NCBI RefSeq assembly: GCF_010092445.1
Contig: NZ_CP048031.1
Location: 1,612,001 to 1,676,000 of the forward strand
DNA: 64,000 nucleotides
Direction of reading: 5' to 3'
DNA from: Shewanella sp. Arc9-LZ
Lineage (GTDB): Bacteria > Pseudomonadota > Gammaproteobacteria > Enterobacterales > Shewanellaceae
Below, in pieces: positions 19,875-28,957 of the stretch (position 1 is its first letter; every line of letters begins with the position of its first letter). The notes beneath the pieces were generated by a model. The model did no database searches. It was given only the letters and a program-made list of their open reading frames with translations, and was not told the origin of the DNA. A program made the translations under genes and the position numbers.

Positions 19875-19898
19875 AAAGGCTCCCTCGGGAGCCTTTTT
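19875..19898 (+). terminator. Terminator after the TonB-dependent receptor
   Basis: AAGGCTCC-CTC-GGGAGCCTT hairpin followed by TTT, 30 bp after the receptor stop codon. Confidence 0.9.
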
Positions 19899-19946
19899 AC
19901 TTGGTATATTATGTAGCAATATGTTGTGGTTAAGAGGGGAGTGTAA

Positions 19947-20906
19947 ATGAATAGTCACTGGAGTGAATATTGGCAGCAAGGACACACAACTTCATTCGGT
20001 GAGGCTTTATCTGGTAATTACGAAGGAGTATTAAAAAGTATATGGGAACCGGTATTTAGCGCTCTGACAGAAGGCTTTTTGGTAGTTGATGTTGGCACGG
20101 GTAATGGCTCGTTACCGCTGTTATTACGAGATGGGTTATCAAAAGGTGAGTTAACGGGTAAGGTTATTGGTGTTGATTTAGCAGAGGTTACTTTAGCCAA
20201 CTCAGTAAGTAACAACAATCAAAATATAGACATAGCCTTAATGTCTAATACTCGCTGCGAACAACTTCCTTTTGAACCCAACTCTGTTGACCTTTATATA
20301 TCTCAATTTGGTTTTGAGTATTCAAATGTCGAGCAGTCACTTGAAGAAGCGGCTAGAGTATTAAAGGACGATGGCCAATTTGTTATTGTTTGTCATCATA
20401 AACGTTCAATGATCCTTAACCGTAATAGAAGGATTTTGACGTTAATTGATAAAGAAGAAGTCAATTTATTAATTAATTGTTTAGCTAAAATGGCAAATGC
20501 CATGGGCAATATCAGCAATCAAGAAGATGTTGAGCGAATTAAGAAAGACCTTCAATGTGAGCAAATTAGAGCAGAAATTAATCGCTTGATTAAATTATTA
20601 GTCATGTTTGATGAGTCGGCCGCTCAGGATTGTGATTTAATGCGTTTCGTGGCTCAGTTTTTTAAAGCTGGATTATTTTGGTCTGTTGCAAAAAAGTTAG
20701 AATTTATTGAATTTATTACAATACAAATGGATACGTTAAGACTACGGTTAGCTGAGTTAGTGAACGCTTCATTTGATGAAACTAAATTGGCAACATTTAT
20801 AGCTAAATTTCACCAAAATAATATGATATTAAATGAACTCAAAGTATTAAATAATGAACAAAATGAAGTCTTAGGCTGGTATTTACATGGTTCAAAATTT
20901 ATTTAG
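19947..20906 (+). CDS. Class I SAM-dependent methyltransferase
   Basis: A 319-residue protein with a Rossmann methyltransferase domain in the first half: motif I VVDVGTGNGSLPLLL near residue 50, an acidic VIGVDLAEVTL strand, a CEQLPFEPNSVDLYISQFGFEY motif II region and a VLKDDGQFVIVCHH strand. The second half is helical and not recognised. The methyl acceptor is unknown. It stands between the TonB-dependent receptor and the TonB2 operon on the same strand, with its own GGGAG ribosome site. The surrounding DNA is AT-rich like its neighbours, so there is no sign of recent transfer. Confidence 0.8.
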   Translation: MNSHWSEYWQQGHTTSFGEALSGNYEGVLKSIWEPVFSALTEGFLVVDVGTGNGSLPLLLRDGLSKGELTGKVIGVDLAEVTLANSVSNNNQNIDIALMSNTRCEQLPFEPNSVDLYISQFGFEYSNVEQSLEEAARVLKDDGQFVIVCHHKRSMILNRNRRILTLIDKEEVNLLINCLAKMANAMGNISNQEDVERIKKDLQCEQIRAEINRLIKLLVMFDESAAQDCDLMRFVAQFFKAGLFWSVAKKLEFIEFITIQMDTLRLRLAELVNASFDETKLATFIAKFHQNNMILNELKVLNNEQNEVLGWYLHGSKFI

Positions 20907-21290
20907 TAATGAGGAAAAGGCTAAATACATTGTATTATTGAATTGACAGCGTTTTATAACTAATTGAATAAAAACAAGTAATATTTTTCTCTTAGCATTA
21001 AATTACGACACATTTATGTTGAAGACGTTTATTTATTAACCTTTCGACAACATTAACGCCTCTAACAGCTCTTTCCACAAGTTTTTAAACTTTGCAAATG
21101 TTGACATAGGTCAACATTTTGTGAAATGATGCCAACGGGTCTACGCTTTAATAGGTGTAGAAAAGGGAAGAAAAACTAACAATCACAAGAAAAAGACGTG
21201 CTTAGTTGAAGTAACATTGATTAACAATTTTAGATCATCGTTATTTTGCAAAGTTGAACTTTTTAATTCACTTCAAATTGGTTGGGAACT
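20907..21290. other. Promoter region of the TonB2 operon
   Basis: 384 bp with no gene. It contains a perfect inverted repeat (21096-21119, listed separately) and AT-rich DNA on both sides. No clean -35/-10 pair stands out downstream of the palindrome, apart from TTTAAT near 21147. Confidence 0.5.
21096..21119. promoter_or_regulatory. 24-bp perfect palindrome, candidate operator
   Basis: Arms AAATGTTGAC and GTCAACATTT flank ATAG. The inner core TTGAC-N4-GTCAA has the geometry of FNR/CRP-family sites (EtrA consensus TTGAT-N4-ATCAA) but differs at the inner base of each half. It lies 171 bp before the first gene of the TonB2 operon. The regulator is unknown. Confidence 0.6.
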
Positions 21291-22073
21291 ATGTCCAAGG
21301 TAAGCAATAGAACAAAAATCGCTACTGCACTTGTTGGCGCTCTGGCTTTAGCTGGTAGCAACTTCGTTGTTGCAGATCCTCTAGCTGACGTTCAAAAAGC
21401 AGATAGCAGCCTTAATGCTGCTTCAGCTGCGTCACAACAGAAAGTCGACAAATATTTTGACCAAGCACAAGACATGCTTTTTGAGTATGGCAGCGTAGCT
21501 GATGAGCGTGAGTCATTGAAAGCATATAATGATTACGTTGCAGGCTTGGTAGCTGATCAACAAAATTCACTTGATTTAATTCAAACTGATATCAACGGCG
21601 TGGATAAACTTCGTCAGGGTGTTGTGCCATTAATGTTTAAAATGGTTGACGCTTTAGAGCAGTTCGTAAATTTAGATTTACCATTTAACATTGAGACTCG
21701 TCAGAATCGTGTTAAGAATTTAAAAGATATCCTTGATACTGCGGAAGTTACATTGGCAGAAAAATACCGTCTAATCCTTGATGCTTATAGCATTGAGCGT
21801 GAGTATGGTAGCTTTGTAGCAGTTCATACCGGTAAGTTAAATCTAGACGGTAAAGAAGTGCTAGTTGATTTCTTCAATTTAGGCCGCGTTGCACTTTATG
21901 CACAGAGCTTGGATCAGAAAATAGCATGGATGTACGACGCAGATGCGAAGTCTTGGAATAAGTTAGACGATAGCTACCTACGTGATATTACTAAAGGTAT
22001 CCGCATTGCTCGTAAGCAAGGCGCTCTAGACCTATTCGCATTACCAATTCCTGCTGCGGAGACTGCACAATAA
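21291..22073 (+). CDS. DUF3450 exported coiled-coil protein of the TonB2 operon
   Basis: A 260-residue periplasmic protein of the DUF3450 family, regularly found as the first gene of gammaproteobacterial TonB2 operons. The signal peptide ends near VVA-DPL (about residue 29). A long helical region follows (SLNAASAASQQKVDKYFDQAQ onward), then a short beta-rich part (VAVHTGKLNLDGKEVLVDFFNLGRVALYAQ). Its role is unknown; a link to assembly of the ExbB-ExbD-TonB2 complex is inferred from context. I start at the ATG at 21291 rather than a TTG nine bases upstream. Its stop overlaps the next start. Confidence 0.85.
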   Translation: MSKVSNRTKIATALVGALALAGSNFVVADPLADVQKADSSLNAASAASQQKVDKYFDQAQDMLFEYGSVADERESLKAYNDYVAGLVADQQNSLDLIQTDINGVDKLRQGVVPLMFKMVDALEQFVNLDLPFNIETRQNRVKNLKDILDTAEVTLAEKYRLILDAYSIEREYGSFVAVHTGKLNLDGKEVLVDFFNLGRVALYAQSLDQKIAWMYDADAKSWNKLDDSYLRDITKGIRIARKQGALDLFALPIPAAETAQ

Positions 22074-23428
22074 TGAAGAAGTTAATTACATCAGTGCTAG
22101 TAGCTGCAACTTTCTCTTTAACAGCTGGTATGGTTTCTGCTGCAGATGCACCAAAAACTATCGGTCAACTGTTACAGCAAGTTAAAGCCGACCGAGCTAA
22201 CGAAGGTAAGACAAACGCTAAGCGTGAAAGAGAGTTTCAAGCGGAACGTGGCGATAAAGCTGAATTACTTAAGCGTGAAAAAAATGCCCTGTCTGCTGAA
22301 AAGCAACGTGGCAAAGATTTGAACCAAGCATTCTTGGACAACGAGCGTAAAATTGCTCAGTTAGAAGAAGACTTAAAAACTGCTCAAGGTGACTTGGGTG
22401 AAATGTTTGGTGTTGTTAAAGGTGAAGCCGGTGATTTCGCTGGTAAGTTAGCTGCGTCTAACATCAGTGCTCAGTTTCCTGGTCGTGACACCTTTATTGC
22501 TGAATTGGGTGCACGTAAATCACTGCCTAAAATTGAAGAGTTAGAACAATTTTGGGAAGCACAGTTATTTGAAATGGTTGAGTCAGGTAAAGTTGTTAAA
22601 TTTGATGGTGATGTTACTGCTATCGATGGCAATGTAGTAAATACTGCAATTCACCGTGTAGGTCCTTTCAACTTAACTGCTGAAGGTAAATATGTTGTTT
22701 ACAAACCTGAACTTGGTTTAATTCAACAATTATCACAGCAACCAGAAGGCTACCAGGTTAGTGCCGTTGATACGTGGGAAAATACTACTTCAGGTGTTGC
22801 TCCTTTCTATATCGATCCAGCTCGTGGCGTGTTACTAAACATCTTTACTAACAAAGCTAGTTTAGAAGATCGTTTAGAAGCCGGTGGAACGATTGGTTAC
22901 ATCATTCTTGCATTGTTAGCATTAGGTATGTTGATTGCGGTTGAGCGTTTAGTGACTCTGACTATCATTGGTACTAAAGTTAATAGCCAACGTAAAAACA
23001 TCGAAAACCCTGGTAACAACGCTTTAGGTCGTATTCTTAAAGTATACCAGTCAAATAAAGATGTTGATGTTGAAACGCTTGAGCTAAAACTTGATGAAGC
23101 TATCTTAAAAGAAACACCAGCTTTAGAAGCTCGTATTTCAATCATCAAAGTTATTGCAGCTATCGCTCCTATGATGGGTCTATTGGGTACGGTTACCGGT
23201 ATGATCGCAACCTTCCAATCTATTCAATTATTCGGTACTGGTGACCCTAAATTGATGGCTGGCGGTATTTCTATGGCGCTTATTACGACTGTTCAAGGTC
23301 TTATCGCTGCATTGCCTCTAATGTTATTACATGCAATCGTAGTTGCTCGTAGTAAGTCTATTGTTCAAGTTCTTGAAGAACAAAGTGCCGGTATCATTGC
23401 AGAACATGCTGAGAAGAGGGCTGACTAA
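22073..23428 (+). CDS. ttpC: Long ExbB-like proton channel protein (TtpC)
   Basis: A 451-residue MotA/TolQ/ExbB-family protein with a long periplasmic N-terminal extension, as in Vibrio TtpC, which TonB2 (but not TonB1) systems need. Signal peptide: residues 1 to about 23 (VSA-ADA). Residues 30-110 form a charged coiled coil (RANEGKTNAKREREF). A first transmembrane helix lies near residue 278 (IGYIILALLALGMLIAVERL). The ExbB core with two more helices follows (MMGLLGTVTGMIATF near 365, TTVQGLIAALPLMLLHAI near 405). It overlaps DUF3450 and exbB by a base each, so translational coupling is likely. Confidence 0.9.
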   Translation: MKKLITSVLVAATFSLTAGMVSAADAPKTIGQLLQQVKADRANEGKTNAKREREFQAERGDKAELLKREKNALSAEKQRGKDLNQAFLDNERKIAQLEEDLKTAQGDLGEMFGVVKGEAGDFAGKLAASNISAQFPGRDTFIAELGARKSLPKIEELEQFWEAQLFEMVESGKVVKFDGDVTAIDGNVVNTAIHRVGPFNLTAEGKYVVYKPELGLIQQLSQQPEGYQVSAVDTWENTTSGVAPFYIDPARGVLLNIFTNKASLEDRLEAGGTIGYIILALLALGMLIAVERLVTLTIIGTKVNSQRKNIENPGNNALGRILKVYQSNKDVDVETLELKLDEAILKETPALEARISIIKVIAAIAPMMGLLGTVTGMIATFQSIQLFGTGDPKLMAGGISMALITTVQGLIAALPLMLLHAIVVARSKSIVQVLEEQSAGIIAEHAEKRAD

Positions 23429-23955
23429 TGATGCTAATCCTGATGGACGTATGGGATTCCGTCAGGGGCTTCATGGCCTCCGGAGGCGATGTCCTCTGGC
23501 TGGTTGCAGCTGTGCTATTCCTAATGTGGGTGTTAATGCTTGAACGTTATTGGTATCTAAATTGGATATCTCCAAAACAACATCAAGCCGTTATCGCCTC
23601 ATGGGAAGCAAGAGAAGAAACAACTTCTTGGCATGCTCACCGTATCCGTGAAGCTTGGGTATCCCAAGCGAAGCAAGATTTGAATGCACGTATGCTGTTA
23701 ATCAAAACCCTAGTAGCCATTTGTCCAATGATTGGTCTATTAGGTACTGTAACCGGTATGATTTCAGTATTCGATGTGATGGCAGTTCAGGGGACGAGTA
23801 ATGCTCGTTTAATGGCCGCTGGTATCTCTATGGCCACAATGCCGACAATGGCAGGAATGGTTGCAGCTCTATCGGGTGTTTTCTTTAGCACACGTTTAGA
23901 CTCAAAAATGAGAATCAGTTTAGAAAAGCTAAAAGACAGCATGCCTCACCACTAG
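23428..23955 (+). CDS. exbB: ExbB proton channel subunit of the TonB2 system
   Basis: A 175-residue short ExbB/TolQ protein with three transmembrane segments: about residues 20-40 (VLWLVAAVLFLMWVLMLER), 95-115 (MIGLLGTVTGMISVF) and 135-155 (TMPTMAGMVAALSGVFF). With ExbD it converts proton-motive force into movement of TonB2. The start ATG overlaps the ttpC stop (TAATG). A second ATG directly follows. The presence of both TtpC and a short ExbB is the normal TonB2 arrangement, not a duplication artefact. Confidence 0.92.
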   Translation: MMLILMDVWDSVRGFMASGGDVLWLVAAVLFLMWVLMLERYWYLNWISPKQHQAVIASWEAREETTSWHAHRIREAWVSQAKQDLNARMLLIKTLVAICPMIGLLGTVTGMISVFDVMAVQGTSNARLMAAGISMATMPTMAGMVAALSGVFFSTRLDSKMRISLEKLKDSMPHH

Positions 23956-23968
23956 AGAGAGATTGAAC

Positions 23969-24373
23969 ATGGCACGTAAGAAGCATTCCACTATGGAAGA
24001 GGAAGCGCAAATTGATATGACCCCGATGCTAGACATCGTGTTTATCATGCTGATCTTCTTTATTGTAACAACATCGTTTGTTAAGCCATCAGGCTTAGAC
24101 TATAACAAGCCTAAAGCGTCACAGGCTACGTCTAAACCTTCGGCGAACATCTTTATTGGTATCAGTAAAACTGGTGTCATTATGATGGAAAACCGTCAGG
24201 TTGATATCGAACGTGTAACTGCAAACGTAGAACGTATGTTGGCGGAAGCACCTGAAGCAGCCGTACTGATTCAAGCAGACAAAGACGCTTTACATGGTTT
24301 AGTCGTTAAAGTGCTTGATAACGTTAAAGCTGCAGGTATCGATAAAATTTCAGTATCAGCGGGGAATGAGTAA
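23969..24373 (+). CDS. exbD: ExbD subunit of the TonB2 system
   Basis: A 134-residue ExbD/TolR protein. One transmembrane helix lies at about residues 18-38 and contains the proton-carrying aspartate in IDMTPMLDIVFIMLIFF. The periplasmic domain follows (FIGISKTGVIMMENRQVD; VLIQADKDALHGLVVKVLD). I chose the ATG at 23969 with a GAGAGA ribosome site 7 bp upstream; a TTG two codons earlier is less likely. It partners exbB 14 bp upstream and tonB immediately downstream. Confidence 0.92.
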   Translation: MARKKHSTMEEEAQIDMTPMLDIVFIMLIFFIVTTSFVKPSGLDYNKPKASQATSKPSANIFIGISKTGVIMMENRQVDIERVTANVERMLAEAPEAAVLIQADKDALHGLVVKVLDNVKAAGIDKISVSAGNE

Positions 24374-24374
24374 T

Positions 24375-24995
24375 ATGCTAAGAGCACTCGTATCAATAAT
24401 CATTGGTGCTGCAGTGACTTTTGGGCTGTTTGCTTTCATGGCTTTCCTGGTCGGCGGCGGCGCACAACGCAACGGCGACTCAGTGGAATCCCCTGTTATT
24501 GAAATTACGATGGATAAACAGGATTCGAAGGCACAGAAAAAACCAAGGGTTACACCTAAGCCACCTCCACCACCGGAGCAGCCACCGAAGCCGGATACTA
24601 CTCCGCCTGATTCATCATCTAATATTGACACTAATATGGCGTTCAATATGGGTGGAATCGAATCTGGTGGACCAAGTACTGGTTTCAAGCTTGGTAACAT
24701 GATGACCCGTGATGGTGATGCTACCCCTATCGTTCGTATTGAGCCCCAGTATCCAATTGCTGCTGCTCGTGATGGTAAAGAGGGTTGGGTTCAACTTACC
24801 TTTACAATTAACGAACTAGGTGGTGTTGATGACGTTTCTGTTATCAAAGCTGAACCTAAGCGTTTATTCGATCGTGAAGCGATTCGCGCATTGAAAAAAT
24901 GGAAATACAAACCAAAGATTGTCGATGGCAAGCCATTAAGACAAAGTGGTATGACAGTACAACTGGACTTCACACTAGAGAAGGGAGGTAGATAA
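24375..24995 (+). CDS. tonB: TonB2 energy-transducing protein
   Basis: A 206-residue TonB. An N-terminal membrane anchor (residues 1-28, IIIGAAVTFGLFAFMAFLVGGG) leads into a short Pro-rich spacer (PKPPPPPEQPPKPDTTPP) and a C-terminal TonB domain (EPQYPIAAARDGKEGWVQL; REAIRALKKWKYKPKIVDGKP). The short proline region is typical of TonB2 types. I start at 24375, one base after the exbD stop and about 10 bp after a GGGG ribosome site; an ATG three codons upstream (24366, overlapping exbD) is possible. It shares TAATG overlap with the TPR gene. Confidence 0.92.
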   Translation: MLRALVSIIIGAAVTFGLFAFMAFLVGGGAQRNGDSVESPVIEITMDKQDSKAQKKPRVTPKPPPPPEQPPKPDTTPPDSSSNIDTNMAFNMGGIESGGPSTGFKLGNMMTRDGDATPIVRIEPQYPIAAARDGKEGWVQLTFTINELGGVDDVSVIKAEPKRLFDREAIRALKKWKYKPKIVDGKPLRQSGMTVQLDFTLEKGGR

Positions 24996-26242
24996 TGCGT
25001 AAAGTTACTAGTATCGCTACAGCGTTATTACTTTCAGTCTGCGGAAGTGCATTATTGTCTAGCTCTGTAGTTGCTGCGGAAAAGTGTGAGATTGACAAAC
25101 GTCAATCTCGTGCTGTTGGCGAAAGCGCTGCAAAAAAAGTTCAAAAATCTTTTGAAGCATATACCGAAGGGAATTTAGACCAAGCGATTGCAATTTTGCT
25201 TGAGGCTAATGCTAAAAACGATTTCGACAAAGCGTATGTCGATCGTATGTTAGGTAACTTCTATGCTGAAAAAGGTCAGATGAAGACAGCAATCAAATAT
25301 TTAAAGACTGCTGTTGATGCTGACATTCTTGGTGGTACAGATCATGCTGCAACAATGCGTTTGTATGCTGATTTGTTATTACAAGAGAAACAGTTTAAAG
25401 AAGCGATTCCATATTATTACAAGTGGATGGATTTTACCTGTAAGGCTGATGCGCAAATGTATCGTCGAATTGGTATTGCCTACACTGAGTTAAAAGATTG
25501 GAATAAAGTACTGCAAGTTGCTGACAAAGGTTTAACTTTAGCTGAATCGCCTGATAAAGGCTTGTATCAAATGAAGTTAACCGCTTTCTTCAACCAGAAA
25601 AAGTACAAAGAAGCCGTAAAAGTGTTAGAAACTATGGTGCCTTTGTTCCAAGACGATAAACGTCTCTGGGTTCAGTTAGCTCAGTTTTACTTGATGACTG
25701 AAGACTATGATAAATCACTAGCAACATATGATTTAGCATATAAAAATGGCTTTTTAGAGACGGACAGTAATATTACTCGTTTGGCTCAATTGTTAGCGCA
25801 AAAAGGTTCGCCTTATAAAGCTGCTACCATTTTTGAAAAGCACATGAAGTCTGGTTTAGTTGTTGAAAGCGAGAAGAGTTTAACTACACTCGCTGGTTTT
25901 TATCATAATGCTAAAGAGCTAAAAGAAGCTGCTTACTATTATGGCAAAGCTGCTGCAGTTAGTAATAAGGGTGAACTGTATTTAAAACAAGGTCGTATTC
26001 TTGCTTTAGAACAAAAATACAATGAAGCTATTCCGGTGCTTAAAAAAGCACTTGATGCTGGTATTGATAACCCGGGTGAAGCTCAATTTGAGCTAGCTTT
26101 AGCATACTTGAGCCTTAAAAAGTATAAGTCTGCTTATAACCGTGCAGTTCTTGCCGCTAATGATAAAAAGACTGAACGCAGTGCTAAGAGCTATATTTCT
26201 TATATCAAAGAAAAAGCTCGGATTCACAACGTAACGCTTTAA
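24995..26242 (+). CDS. TPR-repeat periplasmic protein of the TonB2 operon
   Basis: A 415-residue protein with a signal peptide (to about residue 27, VVA-AEK), then tetratricopeptide repeats: AFEAYTEGNLDQAIAILLEA-like units, VDRMLGNFYAEKGQMKTAIKYL, and C-terminal repeats such as GEAQFELALAYLSLKKYKSAY. TPR proteins are the usual last gene of this operon type; a scaffolding role for the TonB2 complex or for cargo is inferred. A GGAGG ribosome site precedes the ATG, which overlaps the tonB stop. A strong terminator closes the operon. Confidence 0.85.
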   Translation: MRKVTSIATALLLSVCGSALLSSSVVAAEKCEIDKRQSRAVGESAAKKVQKSFEAYTEGNLDQAIAILLEANAKNDFDKAYVDRMLGNFYAEKGQMKTAIKYLKTAVDADILGGTDHAATMRLYADLLLQEKQFKEAIPYYYKWMDFTCKADAQMYRRIGIAYTELKDWNKVLQVADKGLTLAESPDKGLYQMKLTAFFNQKKYKEAVKVLETMVPLFQDDKRLWVQLAQFYLMTEDYDKSLATYDLAYKNGFLETDSNITRLAQLLAQKGSPYKAATIFEKHMKSGLVVESEKSLTTLAGFYHNAKELKEAAYYYGKAAAVSNKGELYLKQGRILALEQKYNEAIPVLKKALDAGIDNPGEAQFELALAYLSLKKYKSAYNRAVLAANDKKTERSAKSYISYIKEKARIHNVTL

Positions 26243-26255
26243 TCTAAGCTTGATT

Positions 26256-26286
26256 TAAAAAGCCCCTTTTTAGGGGCTTTTTTATT
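26256..26286 (+). terminator. Terminator of the TonB2 operon
   Basis: AAAAAGCCCC-TTTTTA-GGGGCTTTTTT, 14 bp after the TPR gene stop. Confidence 0.93.
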
Positions 26287-27032
26287 TTCTCATGAAAATG
26301 CTCTCATCATTCTTATTGTATTTAGGTTATTAATTTTGCTGTATTAATGGCTCGAATCTTGTTCAATTAACGTATTGACTGATATTCGAAATCAATAAAT
26401 TGTTAGATAGTGTGTATTTGATGAAGTTTAGTTTCATGTACCGCCATGCAAAGATACAATAAGTGAAATGATGATGTCTGCTTAGTCATGTATGGCATAT
26501 AGTAACGATATTACATATTAGAAATACGTTATCCAGAACGAGTAAGCCTGATTGTAAGTGTATTTTATACACTTAAGTAGACAAGGTCGTGCATTGTTAG
26601 TGAGAGCTTATGTTGTGCTATCTAATAATATTCTCAGGTGTAGAGTAGTGGTGATTGGGCGTGAGATAAATTCACTTCTAATTAGGATACTCATACGTGG
26701 TAATGAAACCCCCATACCCTGGTTTTTTTAAGCGTAATAACTAAATCATATTTTTATCGAGATTAAATAGTTAACCTCGACTCGGGTTAAGAGATTGGAT
26801 AAGTAAGGCAGAATGACAACATTTATCCTATGTCATATCAAACTGGTCATTTGTTTTGCTAACAAGGCGTATTGACGCGTCAATAGCTAGCCTATTGCAA
26901 GTCGATATAAAACAGTTAGCCAGACAAGGAGCGTTTGATAACTGTTTTTTATCCTGAGCTCAGGTGAGTTACATCGAGATAAATCGACACGCTAATAAGG
27001 CGTGAGTTAAATTGTGTTAAGGAATAATAAAA
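26287..27032. other. 746-bp gene-free region
   Basis: No frame of protein-like composition was found on either strand. Notable structures are a 14-bp palindrome at 26871-26884 (ATTGACGCGTCAAT) and TTAACC-N8-GGTTAA at 26771-26790. The last 150 bp should hold the promoter of the DUF885 lipoprotein gene. It is unusually long for this compact window. Confidence 0.5.
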
Positions 27033-28862
27033 ATGAATAAAACATTGCTGGCATTGACTGTGTCCTTATTATTGGTCGCTCAAGGTTGTTCTGAAGCGAC
27101 TACTGTCTCATCTACGCCTGAAACCCCCGCCGAACCTAGTGCTGCCGTTATGCCTCAATCTGCCTCAGAGCAGTATTTGACAATGGTTGATAATTTTTTT
27201 AATGATCAATTAAAGCTTGAGCCGATTTACGCCACCTTTGTGGGAGTTAATGACTATAACGACCAATTCGGTGGAGCATTAACTGAAGAGTATTTAAAGG
27301 CTCGTCATAATTTAAATAGCCGTTACTTTAGTCAAGCAAAAACGATTGATGTTGATAAGCTTCCTGCATCACTTAAGTTGAGTTACGACATGTTTATTTA
27401 TGATCGTAATATGGAGCTTATTGGCGAAACTTATCCAGAGTACTTCTTACCTATTAATCAGTTTTATAGCACAGTATTTACTATGGTCCAGTTGGGCAGT
27501 GGTGAAAGTGCTCAACCATTTAAGACTGTTGAAGATTATCAAAATTGGTTAGGCCGCTTACGTGGGTTTATTAACTGGACTAAACTTGCACAGCAACGTA
27601 TGGATGAAGGTATAGCAAGTAAAGTTGTACTACCTCGAGTGCTTGTCGAGCGGATTATTCCTCAGTTAGACGCTCAACTTGTTACAGATGCACAGAGTAG
27701 TTTGTTTTATTCCCCAATTAATTTACTGCCAGAAAGCTTTACTGCTGAGCAAAAAACACAATTAACCACTGAATACTCGCAACTTATTGATTCTGAACTA
27801 TTACCTGCATTGACTCAGTTACGAGACTATGTAAAAGATGTATATTTACCCAATTCTCGTGCTTCAGATGGTTGGTGGGGACTGCCAAATGGTAAAGATT
27901 GGTATCAACATTTAGCTAATAGCCATACAACAACAACTTTGTCAGTGGATGAAATTCATCAAATTGGTCTTTCTGAGGTTGCACGCATTCTATCTGAGAT
28001 GGACAAGGTCAGAGAACAAGTTGGTTTTAAAGGTGATTTAACTGCATTTTTTGCTTCTTTATCTTCAGAGCCGCAGTACTTTTTTACTGACCGACAAGAT
28101 TTAATTGATGGCTATATGACGATTAAAGAACATATAAATCAAGTATTGCCTCAGTATTTTAATGTGATGCCCAAAGCTGATTATATTGTTAAGCCTGTAG
28201 AGAGTTTTCGTGAGAAATCTGCCGCTGGCGCATCGTATGAATCACCAGCAGTTGACGGTTCACGCCCAGGTGTTTTTTATATCAATACTTACAACTTAAA
28301 AGCACAACCCAAATGGGGTATGACAACCTTGTCATTGCACGAAGCTGCTCCCGGTCATCATTTTCAGATTGCCATTAAGCAAGAGTTAACTGATGTTCCA
28401 CAGTTTCAGCGCTTCCAGGGTTACACTGCATTTGAAGAAGGTTGGGCGTTGTATGCAGAGTACTTAGGGATTGAGATGGGCGTATTTAACGACCCATATC
28501 AGTATTTCGGCAAGTTATCTGATGAAATGTTAAGAGCAATGCGCTTAGTCGTAGATACAGGACTTCATGCGAAAGGCTGGAGTCGTGAACAAGCTATTCA
28601 ATACATGAAAGACAATTCTCCAATGGCGGAGTCTGATATTGTTGCAGAAGTGGAGCGTTACATGGCCATACCAGGCCAAGCACTATCTTACAAAGTCGGT
28701 CAGTTAACTATTTTGCGCTTACGAGCGGATGCAGAAAAGGCCCTGGGTGAAAAATTTGATTTAAAAGGTTTTCATGATCAATTACTCACGTCAGGATCAT
28801 TACCAATGGCGGTGATGGAAAACAAAATTGCTGATTGGATAAAAGCTGAACTAGCCAAATAA
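27033..28862 (+). CDS. DUF885 lipoprotein, putative metallopeptidase-like
   Basis: A 609-residue DUF885 protein. The lipobox VAQGC puts the acylated cysteine at residue 19, so it is anchored in the cell envelope. The metal-site-like motif LHEAAPGHHFQ lies near residue 440, followed by FEEGWALYAEYLG about 30 residues later, the HExxH-like and downstream Glu arrangement seen across DUF885. The N-terminal region has the family's typical LEPIYATFVGVNDYNDQF. Peptidase activity is inferred from the motif, not shown. It has an AAGGAA ribosome site and stands alone after a long spacer. Confidence 0.85.
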   Translation: MNKTLLALTVSLLLVAQGCSEATTVSSTPETPAEPSAAVMPQSASEQYLTMVDNFFNDQLKLEPIYATFVGVNDYNDQFGGALTEEYLKARHNLNSRYFSQAKTIDVDKLPASLKLSYDMFIYDRNMELIGETYPEYFLPINQFYSTVFTMVQLGSGESAQPFKTVEDYQNWLGRLRGFINWTKLAQQRMDEGIASKVVLPRVLVERIIPQLDAQLVTDAQSSLFYSPINLLPESFTAEQKTQLTTEYSQLIDSELLPALTQLRDYVKDVYLPNSRASDGWWGLPNGKDWYQHLANSHTTTTLSVDEIHQIGLSEVARILSEMDKVREQVGFKGDLTAFFASLSSEPQYFFTDRQDLIDGYMTIKEHINQVLPQYFNVMPKADYIVKPVESFREKSAAGASYESPAVDGSRPGVFYINTYNLKAQPKWGMTTLSLHEAAPGHHFQIAIKQELTDVPQFQRFQGYTAFEEGWALYAEYLGIEMGVFNDPYQYFGKLSDEMLRAMRLVVDTGLHAKGWSREQAIQYMKDNSPMAESDIVAEVERYMAIPGQALSYKVGQLTILRLRADAEKALGEKFDLKGFHDQLLTSGSLPMAVMENKIADWIKAELAK

Positions 28863-28957
28863 ATGCCGTAAAAAGGACGGTGACTTATGTATGTCATCGT
28901 TCTGTCATTATGTTAGTGTTACATTTTTATTTTATATTATATTTTAGGAGCCAAATT

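Noticed and set aside
23428..23955. Second ExbB as a possible recent gene duplication
   Set aside because: Long and short ExbB proteins together are the normal make-up of TonB2 operons, and the two differ strongly in sequence.
24356..24702. Frames antisense to and shifted within tonB
   Set aside because: They arise from the proline-rich repetitive codons of the TonB spacer.
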